DNA of 32,593 nucleotides, taken from contig CAIRHD010000117.1 in the NCBI GenBank assembly GCA_903878265.1, positions 1-32,593 of the forward strand, in the 5' to 3' direction. Within the stretch, counting starts at the first letter, position 1. Each line of letters starts with the position of its first letter. The DNA comes from an uncultured Bacteroidales bacterium. Lineage in GTDB: Bacteria; Bacteroidota; Bacteroidia; Bacteroidales; UBA4417. This document shows, in pieces, positions 1 through 10,400 of the stretch. The position numbers were made by a program, and so were the translations under genes. The notes beneath the pieces were generated by a model. It saw nothing but the letters and a program-made list of their open reading frames with translations, had not been told where the DNA came from and ran no database searches.

Positions 1-960
1 GTCGGCAAACAATTCTTCCGGTTTCAAGTGTTCGACAGGACCAGTGAGTGCGATAAAAGCTTTTTCGGCTTTTTCGTAGCCAACGCCGATGCGCTCGGCT
101 GCATAGCCAGCATCCTGAAGCCATAAAATGGAATATCGTGGGATAAAATCAAGAAAAGTTTCGCGAGTTTCTACCAAAGCCCGATCCTGAACGTTGGGAA
201 CGATGGTGATATGGTCGAGTTTATCAATCGATCGCTGAGTAACCGGATCAAAAGTTCGTAAAGATTCAACTTCATCGCCGGCAAATTCTATGCGGTATGG
301 GTTATCATTGGTAAACGAAAAAACATCGATAATCCCACCACGCAAAGCAAACTGACCAGGTTCGACTACATAATCGGAGCGGATAAATCCAAATTCATCC
401 AACAAATCATACACGAGATCGAGGTCAACTGTTTCGCCGCGCTTTAATTTCAATGTTGATTTTTCTAGGAATTTGCGATTTACCACCTTTTCGGTGAGCG
501 CTTCCGGATAGGTAACTATAATGGTTTCCTTTCCCCGTGTACAAATGCGTTTAAGGACTTCTGTGCGCATAAGCACATTGGAATTGTCGGTTTTCTCGGT
601 TTCGTAAGGTTTTTTGTGCGATGTAGGATAAAACAAAACATGCCGCCGATGAAAATTCCCATCAATATCGCCCAAAAGGTTTTCGAGGTCGTTACAAAAA
701 TAAACAGCACTCTCTTTATCGTTGAGCACAACAACATGGATACCCGAAACCAATTTATGAACCGTTGCTGCTGCTACCGATGCTGACGACCCGACCAAAC
801 CTTTTAGATGTACCCTGTGCTTTTCAGTGCCTTTCAACAATTCGGCAAGTTGCTTTATGTGCAAATCGCCGCTAAACTTTTCTAATAGCCGCGAAGGTGA
901 AAATACATTTTTGTCAGGTTCGGCTGCAGATGCCAATTCCAGGCTCTTATCTTTATTCAT
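1..960 (-). CDS. mfd: Transcription-repair coupling factor Mfd, N-terminal part (gene runs off the left edge)
   Basis: The first 320 codons are visible and the frame is open to the window edge. The protein begins MNKDKSLELASAAEPD and contains the UvrB-like N-terminal region of Mfd, including the segment ALRGGIIDVFSF near residue 205, which Mfd and UvrB share. Known role: Mfd binds RNA polymerase stalled at DNA lesions, removes it with an ATP-driven translocase and recruits UvrA. The translocase motifs would lie beyond the window. The ATG at 958-960 is the only reasonable start because an in-frame TAA lies three codons upstream. A TAnnTTTG-type -7 box lies about 62 bp upstream. The family call is firm; completeness cannot be judged. 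Confidence 0.93.
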   Translation of the reverse strand, partial: MNKDKSLELASAAEPDKNVFSPSRLLEKFSGDLHIKQLAELLKGTEKHRVHLKGLVGSSASVAAATVHKLVSGIHVVVLNDKESAVYFCNDLENLLGDIDGNFHRRHVLFYPTSHKKPYETEKTDNSNVLMRTEVLKRICTRGKETIIVTYPEALTEKVVNRKFLEKSTLKLKRGETVDLDLVYDLLDEFGFIRSDYVVEPGQFALRGGIIDVFSFTNDNPYRIEFAGDEVESLRTFDPVTQRSIDKLDHITIVPNVQDRALVETRETFLDFIPRYSILWLQDAGYAAERIGVGYEKAEKAFIALTGPVEHLKPEELFAD

Positions 961-1021
961 GAAATGCAATTAAATGACTAAAAGCCGGCAATTAAAAATT
1001 ACCAGCGTTACTTATCGAGCA

Positions 1022-1029
1022 CAAATGTA
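1022..1029 (-). promoter_or_regulatory. Candidate -7 box for mfd (TACATTTG)
   Basis: On the minus strand this reads TACATTTG, a full match to the Bacteroidota -7 consensus TAnnTTTG, 62 bp before the mfd ATG. No clear TTG -33 element is seen at the usual distance. Confidence 0.5.
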
Positions 1030-1075
1030 GTTAAGATGATTGGTTTTCGAATTTGGCGAATAAGATATATTATAA

Positions 1076-1231
1076 ATGCTGCAATTATGGAGTTCATTCA
1101 TTTGTGTGAAGATGTTGCTTTGGCAAGCAATTCGGGGTATTCCTGTACAAGATAAACCTTTGCCTATCAGTAAAAATCAAAAAAGATGGAACATTGGTTT
1201 GGAAGCAATAAACGCTCTTATAACAAGTTAA
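1076..1231 (+). CDS. Possible small ORF of 51 aa or gene remnant, unrecognised
   Basis: An ATG-to-TAA frame of 51 codons lies in the 600-bp gap between mfd and the lipoprotein gene. Its second half (LWQAIRGIPVQDKP, then KNQKRWNIGLEAINA) has a protein-like composition, which is why it is listed. There is no Shine-Dalgarno and no convincing promoter, and I recognise no family. It may be the end of a decayed gene, or chance. Confidence 0.2.
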   Translation: MLQLWSSFICVKMLLWQAIRGIPVQDKPLPISKNQKRWNIGLEAINALITS

Positions 1232-1285
1232 AGTAACTTCGACATATAAATAATGAGACACATTGATAACCCTAAAATTAAGAAA

Positions 1286-1312
1286 ACCACTAAGGCACTA
1301 AGAACACAAAGG
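1286..1312 (+). repeat. Degenerate 27-bp intergenic repeat, copy 1
   Basis: The segment starts ACCACTAAGGCACTAAG and continues with ACACAAAGG. A related copy in the opposite orientation lies at 30615-30641, with 20 of 27 positions identical. The core ARGCAC/ACAAAG is internally repetitive. Function unknown. Confidence 0.45.
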
Positions 1313-1419
1313 TTCACAAATGTTTGTTAATCAACATTATAAACTTTGTGAAACATATAAACTTTATATTTTTTCGGTAAAAAAAGATTTTTCGGAGTGG
1401 ACTCAACAGTGCTTACAAA

Positions 1420-1466
1420 CAAAAATCCAGGATTCTAAACAATTTGGCTGTAAATCCGGGTTTTTG
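1420..1466 (-). terminator. Intrinsic terminator downstream of the LVIVD/lipoprotein pair
   Basis: The arms CAAAAATCCAGGATT (1420-1434) and AATCCGGGTTTTTG (1453-1466) pair over 14 positions with one bulged A and one G-T pair, closing an 18-nt loop. It lies 98 bp beyond the stop codon of the leftward lipoprotein gene. A/T tracts on both sides mean it could work in both directions. Confidence 0.7.
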
Positions 1467-1563
1467 AATTTCTAATTTTCGTGCTAATGGTTCTAAAAAC
1501 AATAATGCCTTCTTTCAAACCAAAGCAAGCTATTCTTTGTGAATGGATTACATATTATTTGCC

Positions 1564-1986
1564 TTAGTGATAATCAGCACTCACAGTTGATATAACAAGG
1601 TTCTTATAATCTAAACGAACAACCTTCCATATATATTCGGCTGTTCCACCCCAATAACCAACCGAAATATTAACTGTCGAATCGGCCCAGATCCATGTGC
1701 CAGAATAATCATCGGTAGTAATTGGAGGCGTACCGCACCACCCATTGTTTTTGCGTTCCACGCAAGTGTTGTCAGGATTGAAACAAATCCCATATTCGTT
1801 TTGCACCAAACCGTTTGCACGGGTGAAAGTCATCAATGTATCTGTGTACTGTGGATCAACCCAAATGCCGATTAAAGTTGTGTTTACTGCATGTAAAGGA
1901 TGTTCGTCCTTTTTACATGAAAGCAGCAACAACGGGATAAGCAAGCCGCATAAAAAAGAGGTAAATAAGAGTCTATTATTTAACAT
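1564..1986 (-). CDS. Small predicted lipoprotein, 140 aa
   Basis: The N-terminus has a hydrophobic stretch ending in the lipobox LLSC (Cys24) followed by KKDE, so it is predicted to be cut by signal peptidase II and anchored in the outer or inner membrane. The mature part is about 116 residues, rich in Trp, Tyr and Thr, with four Cys. It includes WCGTPPITTDDYSGTW, a pattern resembling small beta-barrel lipocalin-like lipoproteins of this phylum, but I cannot name a family. It follows the LVIVD gene by 86 bp in the same direction and precedes a strong terminator, so the two probably form one transcript. Confidence 0.75.
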   Translation of the reverse strand: MLNNRLLFTSFLCGLLIPLLLLSCKKDEHPLHAVNTTLIGIWVDPQYTDTLMTFTRANGLVQNEYGICFNPDNTCVERKNNGWCGTPPITTDDYSGTWIWADSTVNISVGYWGGTAEYIWKVVRLDYKNLVISTVSADYH

Positions 1987-2072
1987 TTTCCAAAGTATTC
2001 AAATTCAATCCGAAGATCAAAATGTTAGAATTATACTTCCTAAACTCCAAAAAATCCAAACCCCTCTCAAAA

Positions 2073-3368
2073 CTATTTTCCCCCAAAAGAAATCTTGCTC
2101 AATTGTTCAATGTGTTGTAAATCAGTATAGTTGTATTGGTACAAACCATCCTGTGCTATCATTATCAACAGATCGCCATAAGGAATTACATCATACGCAT
2201 TCAGGTTGGTATATTGTGTGAGCAAATGCTGGTCAATTTGCAGTGGGTCAGTTGCATCATAAATTTTTAATCCTGCCGATCCATCGCACACAAAAAGGGT
2301 TTTATTGTCTATTCCCAATCCGTAAGGCTCAACCATAGGATAGCTTTTGAGCAGCGTTGGGCTCATAATGTTATGAATATCTATCACTTCCATTAAATTT
2401 TGCCAGTTTCCACAATTGTTTCCGGCACGCAAGGTTACATAAGCCAGATTATCCTTTACAACCACAGGGTCGCAGCTTTGGAAATGGTCGTACAACGATT
2501 TAAAAACAGGTGAAGCGGGAGTAGAAACATCATAAATCAACATGCCGGTTTGTGTGCCGACAAACAAATAAGTGCTATCAATAAAAACGGTTTCCACGTT
2601 TCGCTCCATTTCTATCCTGTTGCCAACTATCGGCCTGAACGGCTGTGCAATATTGATAACCTGCATATTGTTCTGGTTCAAACCATAAAACTGGTCGCCA
2701 TTGATAATAAACCTGGCCATCGAACCGCCAATACCAATTGTTTTGGCGGTTGTTGGTCCTCCAAGGGTTGTGGCCTCACTCCTCATAAAGTTACCGCTGC
2801 CGGAATCAAAATAATAGAAAGGCATGTATTGGTTGTTGCTTACCTCTTCGGTTACTTCCTGTACCTGCCAACCCACAATAACTCCTTGTTGCTGGTCAAT
2901 ATTGGCAATTGGGTACATTCCGGTTGTACCGGGAATGGTGTACGGAAAAATATCCTTGATTCGGGCAACCTCAAACGGAGCAGTAATATTTGAAATATCT
3001 ATGACCACCAAATCCACATAATTGTCAGCATACAAATAATTGCCCCTTACAGCTAAATCTACATTGCCCGGAATGTCGATAAAATTAAGATTTACCGGTG
3101 CAGCAGGGTTTGTATTATCGAACACATGGATTCCTTTGAATTTTTCATTTATAAAAAGGTAGTTGTCCTTTATATAAATTTTGCCTGAAGTTTGGATGGC
3201 ATTTGCTGCCACTGACTTAACCGGCTGGCGCATATTCTCATACGACATGTATTGAGGTACATTTGCCATATAAGTGCGTTATTCAACCGAACTATCCTTG
3301 CACGATACCATACCTAAAAGCATAAGTATCAGAATAGGGGCAGAGACGAAAAAATTCTTGGTTTTCAT
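2073..3368 (-). pseudogene. LVIVD-repeat lipoprotein interrupted by an in-frame TAA
   Basis: From the ATG at 3366-3368 the frame encodes a textbook lipoprotein signal (lipobox GMVSC, Cys23; KDSSVE follows). It then hits TAA at 3279-3281 and continues in the same frame, without any shift, as RTYMANVPQYMS and a further 395 residues. The long part carries repeated blade-like motifs (VDLVVIDISN, GMLIYDVSTP, GLKIYDATDP) of the LVIVD / beta-propeller type found in Bacteroidota surface proteins. A later ATG at 3267-3269 would give a 398-aa protein with no export signal. Because signal and mature domain sit in one frame with one stop codon between them, I read this as a nonsense mutation. A sequencing error or readthrough are the alternatives. 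Confidence 0.8.
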
Positions 3369-3457
3369 GGTGTTAGGTTTTTATTGGTTGAAAATATATT
3401 TTATGTATTAGAATGATTCATTGCACTTTAAACTCGTTTTTGTATGTCCAGTGGCTT

Positions 3458-4192
3458 TCAGTTGAAAAGAAATCCAAAAGAAAATGCTAAACGGTTGTAT
3501 TCATCGTACCGGGTTGTTTCGTATTGCGGTATCGACGACATCCAAGGGTAACTGTTAACAAGCGTTTTTGTTTTTTGATATCGGTATCCAAAGCTGAAAA
3601 CCAGAGCATTGCGTTTTGTTAAATTGAACCTCATGCCCCCGCCCGAACCAACAAGCCAACCGCCATGGTATTCGGACCAGTCGCCATCTGTTTTTTTTGT
3701 CATAGGAAGCGCATAACCACCGTGTGCATATACGAATGGCGTCCAGGAGCCTTTTAGGAAAGAGTATTTTACATCGGCCATAAATGGTATCTGTTGATGC
3801 TCAAACCATTCCATTCCAATACCGGCACCAACAGAAAGGCGGCACGGAAACCGATAAGAAGTAACAAAGGTGATGCCTCCCGAGTTCGAGTTGTCCGAAC
3901 CTCCGTAGAAATTTACATTTGCATTCATTTCAACCGGAGAAACAAAATTTTCCTTCTCTCTTGTCTGGAGTTTCTGATCCATGAGTATCATTTTTATTGC
4001 AGAATCGGGAATCACTATCAAATTGTGCCCAAGTATTTCGATACTTGTGCGAACACCTGTTTTGTTTTCGACAACCTTGCCCCTGAAAATGCTGCCATTA
4101 TTCAGATATACAACATCTTCCTTGGATTGGCCAAAGGAATTACTGGTTGCAATAAATAAAATTAAAGCAATGATTGGTACAATTCTTTTCAT
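3458..4192 (-). CDS. Predicted outer-membrane beta-barrel protein, 244 aa
   Basis: A signal peptide (MKRIVPIIALILFIATSNSFGQ) is followed by a short domain starting DVVYLNNGSIFRGKVVEN, a motif common at the start of Bacteroidota OMPs. Then come alternating hydrophobic strands with Gly and aromatic residues (SVGAGIGMEW, FVYAHGGYALP, LVFSFGYRY) and a strand-like end LAFSFGFLFN, as expected for an 8-10 stranded barrel. Specific function unknown. It is separated from the LVIVD gene by 89 bp and is probably transcribed independently or as part of a loose leftward cluster. Confidence 0.75.
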   Translation of the reverse strand: MKRIVPIIALILFIATSNSFGQSKEDVVYLNNGSIFRGKVVENKTGVRTSIEILGHNLIVIPDSAIKMILMDQKLQTREKENFVSPVEMNANVNFYGGSDNSNSGGITFVTSYRFPCRLSVGAGIGMEWFEHQQIPFMADVKYSFLKGSWTPFVYAHGGYALPMTKKTDGDWSEYHGGWLVGSGGGMRFNLTKRNALVFSFGYRYQKTKTLVNSYPWMSSIPQYETTRYDEYNRLAFSFGFLFN

Positions 4193-4400
4193 GGTTAAGA
4201 GCTGATATTTAATAGGGTAAAAAAAAGGAAATTTAGTTGCATGAAGGCCAGGAAAAAGTGAATTTAGCCATCATAGGTTTGTAATTTTAACAATTATTAT
4301 ACCGAATTGACACAGAATGCAGTTTGGGGGATATTTTTTTAATTGGAATATTTCATCAACATACTGCACAAAAACTTCCTCGATATATAGTCACTAACGT

Positions 4401-7400
4401 TTACGGCGTATGCGCCGATACAAAGTTAGCAGCATTGCTATCAGCCTGAATCAGATCCAGGGCATCCACAATCCCATCCCCACTCAGGTCGGAGGTAACA
4501 TATCCTTGTATAAAACCTGAAGCATCGTTTCCAATCCCATTCAAATCCATTGCATTAATAATTCCATCGTTATTTGTGTCGCCTGTATAGACGCCGTATT
4601 TTCCACCACCTAATGTCTTCAGGTTGTTGCCATAAGCACTCGACGCACTGTTAGTAAAGTTGTAGTTGATTGATGTACTTGAAAAGGATACAGGGTTTGA
4701 AGAAACAGTTTGTATGCTGTTCCTGTGTTTAACAACGATATAATAACTCCCATTAAGTCCTGAGGGTGTTGATAATTGCACAAAACCATTTGTGTCGAGC
4801 AATGCTGTTGTTGAATATAATTTTGATGAAAAATTACCTGCAACAGAACTGTGAAGCTCAATGGTGATAAGGTCGGCGGTAGCATTGCCAAAATGAGGTC
4901 CATTAGCATCCATGGCAGGTCTCATTTTCCCGCCTCCCTTATACAGGCCTTCCAGTAGAACGGTAACATTTAGCGTTTTGCTTGCAGCCGCTGTTAGTTC
5001 ATAAGCCCCGATAGTAGTTGGGTTTCCCCTGAGATGGCCAAGGTAATCATCGTCAACTGTGCCTGCTAACAGGAATCCTGCACCAATTGCAGGTGAGGAT
5101 GCCTGTGGCATCATGTTTGAAACCGAAGTGTAGAGTGGGTCGATATTTAGCGATTGGGCATCCTGCCCAGTGAAGGCCTGCCAGGCTGCCAGGTTTTTGT
5201 TGTTTACCGGAGGCTTTGCCGTACCAACAAGCCCGACATAATTATTGTCGCAGTTAGAAGTGAAATAGATGTTGTTATTAATAGTTGCAAAAGGGGAAGT
5301 TGCAGACTTACAGTATATTGAATAACAGTATGATGTGATTGAAAGGGCACTTCTTTCACCGACACTATTCTGGAGAATGTTGTTAACGAGGTTGATGCCA
5401 CTTACACCTGCACCTATTTCAAGCGCAGTGGTCCACTCATTGTTATAGTATTGCCCGTAAACCGGATCAGGAACCATGTAAACAGAATTGTAGTAAACAT
5501 TAATGCCCGAAGTGGCATTTCCAAATAATTTAATTCCTGCAGGTATTGTGTTGTAATCGGCAGCATTGGGGCAATCTCCAAGGCCAGCCATTCTACGGAT
5601 AACATTGTTGCGTAAGGTAATGTTCGGGGTAGCGTTCAGTGCTTTGAAAGTAATACCTGAAGCCCCATCGTAGCTGCTGCCATTGTAATAAATGTCGTGC
5701 AGGAAGTTTTTCTCAATAATCGAATTTGTAATGCCTTCGGTATAAATTCCTTTCGGGCTGCTATTGCTTATTACGTTAAACACTTCGTTGCCCGAAATTA
5801 CCAACCCATCCTGATAAAGCGCATAAATTCCTGTTTGCCAGATATAATCTGAAGCGGTGTTTGTTCCAATAACATTGTTATAAATTTTATTGCCCGCGCT
5901 TTGGTTCCAGTAAATTCCATCTATATAAATACCATAATAACATTTGCTTATGGTATCATTTTGTATAGTATTGTTGAAGTTCGGCCCTGACAGCTTTATG
6001 CCTGTGTTTGATGAAGTTAAATTGTTGGATCCACACAAAAATCGGCAACCCTTTATCAAATTGTTATTGCTGCCGTTTGTAAGGTCCAAAACCACTGCCG
6101 GCCCAGTGGAATTATTTGCTATTTTTAACTTCCCATTCCCGTTAAGGCTTACGCCATCGGCTCCGTTGAATCGTATAAGCGTACCCTGATAGTTCCCGGT
6201 AATTGTACGGTAAATGCTCCCCGGCACAATAATGCTAAGGTGGAAGGATGTGTCCTCAACATTTATTTCATTGAGTACGTTGGTTCCATCCTCATTCAGG
6301 TTTCCTACAATATTAACCGTTAAATTACCAGTGAGGGTTTTGCTATTCATGTCAGCAAAAAGGCCTGATGCGCCGGTGAGGTTTGGATAGTCACCTGGAA
6401 TATTTTTAATTCCGGATAGTGCCGGAACTATTGAGTAAGTGGAGGGATTTGAAGGATAAACTGAACAAGATGGCGGATTGCTTCCAAAACCGGAAGCAGA
6501 AGTTGAAGGATAGCATCCCACATTTGGGTTGGAAACAGTGTCTTGGGCAACAATAAAATAGCTGACTGTGTTGCCGGACGAAACACCAGCTCCAAATGTA
6601 AATTGATATGTATTGCCACTGATCCATACACCCGAAACAATAGAATATTGATTGCTGTTGATTTTCCAGTAAAGGCGTGGGAGCCCGCTTCCCGATACTG
6701 GCACAGAACCATGATAATCCTGTATATTGACTGTAAGAATCCTGGCTCCCAGCGAATGGGTGTTGTAAAGTGGTTGGTAAAGAATTACAGGAGCTGATAC
6801 ATCGCTTCCGTGTTCGAAAGCCCCCATCGAAGTTGGTACAGTCCGGGTCACATTATTATAATCGTCGGTTACAGATAAAGCCGGACAAAGATCCAATACT
6901 GCTGAGCCTCCATAAGGTTGAAGGTTTGGCAGACTGTTAAAATCCGGATCTGCCGAAATGGAATTTACGTCCTTCCCAATAGCAGATTTCCAGGCAGCAA
7001 GGCTTGTTTTATCGCTTGTGAGGTAGCCAAATATACCCTCATTTCCTGATACTAAATAATCGTTATAGTCAAGTGCTGTAAAACTGCTTCCTGGAGCCTC
7101 CGAATAAACGGCATACGCTTTAGAAACCCCGGTGGTATTTTCGATCGAATTGATAAAGATATTGTTACGAATATCAATTTGTGATGCTGATGACCAGATA
7201 AACAGTGCAGCACTGGCATCGGATGTTGAGGTTGGATTGCTGATTTTTCCTGATAGATATACAGAGTTGTAGTAAATCTTCACATTTGTGCTATATCCAA
7301 TTATTTTTATCCCGCATGTACCATACGAATATAGGTTTGAAGATCCGTTGCCCAGAATATTATAAATGGTATTGTTGGCAATAGTAACATTGTTGCCCGC

Positions 7401-10400
7401 GCTGGCCAGGTCAATTGCCAGTGCAGTTCCATTTTTTGAAGATGAAGCGCTACCTATAGAATGTATTTTGTTTTTTGCAAATGTCATGTTTTTCACACCC
7501 GGAGCTAAATACAAACCATAAGAGTTGTATGTGCCATTGATTGTTGCAACAACTCCTTTAATGTCATTATTGGTAAATGTGCCCAATGTATTAGTTAAAT
7601 AGGCACCACAGTGCCTGTTATAATAATTTACATCGTCGGAGCCAATAGTGTTGTTCGTAATAGTTAAATTGTCCATTACATTGCCTGTAGTTCCACCTAA
7701 AAATACCCCATAATACCCTTTTGTGAATTCGTTGTTGTCCAAGGTGAGATAATCGTTATCAGCACCTGTAACAGCTATTGTTGAACCAACGGATAAAGCG
7801 CAAATGCCCCAGTTGGCAGCTTCGGTACCACCCCCTCTTATTTTGCAATTTTTAATCGTATTGTGGTTTGCACCAAGCGAGTTCGTGCCAGTCGAAATTT
7901 GAAGCCCAGCCGTATAATTGCCGGTACTTATGTTTTCAATTATCAGGCTTCGGGTTGTATTTCCACTGTTTGAGCCATCAATAATGAAGTAATCCGTCCC
8001 GTTTATGAAAAAGGTTGAAGTTGTGCTGTTTCCGCTTATTATCGGATCTTTACCGCTTGCGGGTTTTAGGGTAACTGTGTTAATAGCCGACGACAACGGG
8101 ATTTCGTTTACCATAATGGGGAAAATTTCGCCATTTGCTGCATTGTACGGAATTGATGCTGTATTAGTGAGGCTTAATACAACCGGCCCGCTCAATCCCC
8201 GGTTGTTGAGGTGTACGATGGCATCGGAAAGGGTTTGAAAATTTGGGTACGAATTTCCTACTCCCACTAAGTAGGTTCCGCTCATTGGTCCGTATATCTC
8301 ACGTTTGCCTTCGGGTGCTGTAATTGCAGGGGTTTTTACAGAACCTGAAATGTTTATTCCAACACATTCGCCATCAATAAAATGGCCTGTCAGCGCTGTT
8401 TGTTTAAGGTCGTAAACCAACCAAAAATAGTTATCGCCATTAGTCAAAAGTTGGTTGCCATTGATATTGAAATTGGTTAGGGTAGGTGTAGCGCTTCCGA
8501 AAAGTATACCAAGCCCAAAATAGGAAGAGTTGCTTGTATAATATATTTTGGCTGGGGAAACATTAATATCACCAATATCAGTAGTGCCATTAGCATTCAC
8601 TATAAACTGTGTTGCCGAAAGAGGAGTAGGCCCGCCATAAACTGAAACTTTTATTCGCAGTATAGCCTGATTGGTATTGCCGGCAAAAACGAATGCTGTT
8701 TGCTGCGTCAAACTTGCAGATTGAAAGGTCATTGTTGGCAGGTTAGTATGGTTCCCTTCATCAGCACCGGCATCGGGAGCTGTACCCGTTCCCGAATAGC
8801 CAGTTTCGCCCCACCTGATATCGTTGTCGATATCAGCTGGTATTGGCACAGGTGAAGTTATTTTTACAACGCTACTTTCGATTGCTGTTGGCGTTCCGGG
8901 TGTAATATGGAAATTATGTGCCGCAATACTTACAAAAGGTGGAAGTTCAGAAAAAGATGCAGCTTCCCTCGGGCTTACCCTGACTTTATACAGCGCTACA
9001 GACTGGTCACCATTGGTTTCGTCGAAATATATCAGGTTGTTTGGTCCGGGTGTTCCTGCATAAAAACAGTTGTTATTTGATGTTGAGGAATAACTTGATA
9101 TGGTTGAATTGCTCCTTCGGTAAGCCACTGTAAAAGCCGGTCCTGTGATGGCAACCGGTATGGAGGTGTTGACCACAATATTGTTTTTGAGTTCGACATT
9201 CCAGTATGTGTCGGCATAAATCCCTGAAGTGCCAAAAGTGCTTGTTGAGCTGCTGCTTGCATCCAGATAAATGGTGTTATAATGGCAATAACCAACATTA
9301 CCGCTTCGTTTGTAAATCCCCCTGATTGCATTTGTGTTTGTTGCCTGGGGTGTTTTGAGATCTGAAATAAAGTTGTTGCTAACTACCGGGTTTGTACCAC
9401 CATCGATATAAATGCCATTCACGATACCTGCCGATGTGGTAGAAGTCAGGTCGTAAATATTATTGCCATTTATAAACGGAGTACTGTATGCCTGATACAT
9501 GCCGCTAACAGCACCTCCAGCCGAAGAGAGCCCATGAATGGTATTGAAAGAGCAATTCCGGGTGCCGGCAGCCGTATTGAGGTACATTCCATAAACCTCG
9601 CCGGTCGAATTGTGAATAAGGTTACTTATGATGTTATTGGTGTAGGTTTCATTTGCAGGACTGGCATTATCATACAAACCATAAATATATCCCGTACCTG
9701 TTGTGGTTGTTAAATCATGAATTGAATTGTTATTTATTGTAATAGTCCCTGTATGACCGGTTATCCCATAAAGGTTTGCATTGCCCGATTTTGTGATATT
9801 ATAAATTTGGTTGCCATTAATGTTCAGGTTTGAAGCCGAACCCGCTTCCAAGGCATAAAGATACCCTGTTCCCTGGGCAGTGATATCGTGAATGTTGTTA
9901 TTGTTGATATTTACCATTGCCGGCAAACTGGAAGATCCTGTAATACTGTTAAAAACTCCATAGAAAGTACAACCGTTTACCCCTGAATACACACAATTCT
10001 GTATAGTATTGTTGTTGATGGAAATAGTATTGGTAGCTCCACTTGCCCCGAAGCTACTGTAGATGCCGTAAACATTTACAGCATTGCTACAATTGATGCT
10101 TATTGTATTGTTGTTAACAATTGCACTTACTGCTGAGGCTGTTAAAAGTTCAATACCATAAAAACCGGAAGATGCATAAGCTGGTGTAGCTGAAGTAACA
10201 GTGTTGTTCGAAATGTTGACATTTTGCTGGTAATTAGCAAAAATCCCGACAGGGCTGTACGTGTTTCCGTAGTCTGAAATTATGTTTGCTGCATCAAGTC
10301 CAACTTCGTTGTTCTGGTCAAAAAGAGAATAGGGACTTGGTGCATTGTACCCGTTTAAACCAATTCCGTTACTGACATTTGAAATAGTATTTCCAAAAAA

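Larger units (their letters stand above)
961..1563. other. Intergenic region between mfd and the lipoprotein gene
   Basis: The 603 bp hold the mfd promoter box, the doubtful 51-aa ORF, one copy of a degenerate 27-bp repeat (1286-1312) and a strong hairpin terminator (1420-1466). The remainder is AT-rich without visible structure. Confidence 0.6.

Noticed and set aside
1205-1226. Third attC-like end (AAACGCTCTTATAACAAG)
   Set aside because: It shares only about ten bases with the cassette-end sequence and has no hairpin or second box nearby.
1745-2221. 158-aa plus-strand ORF
   Set aside because: It is antisense to the lipoprotein and LVIVD genes, whose signal peptide and repeats clearly fix the coding strand.
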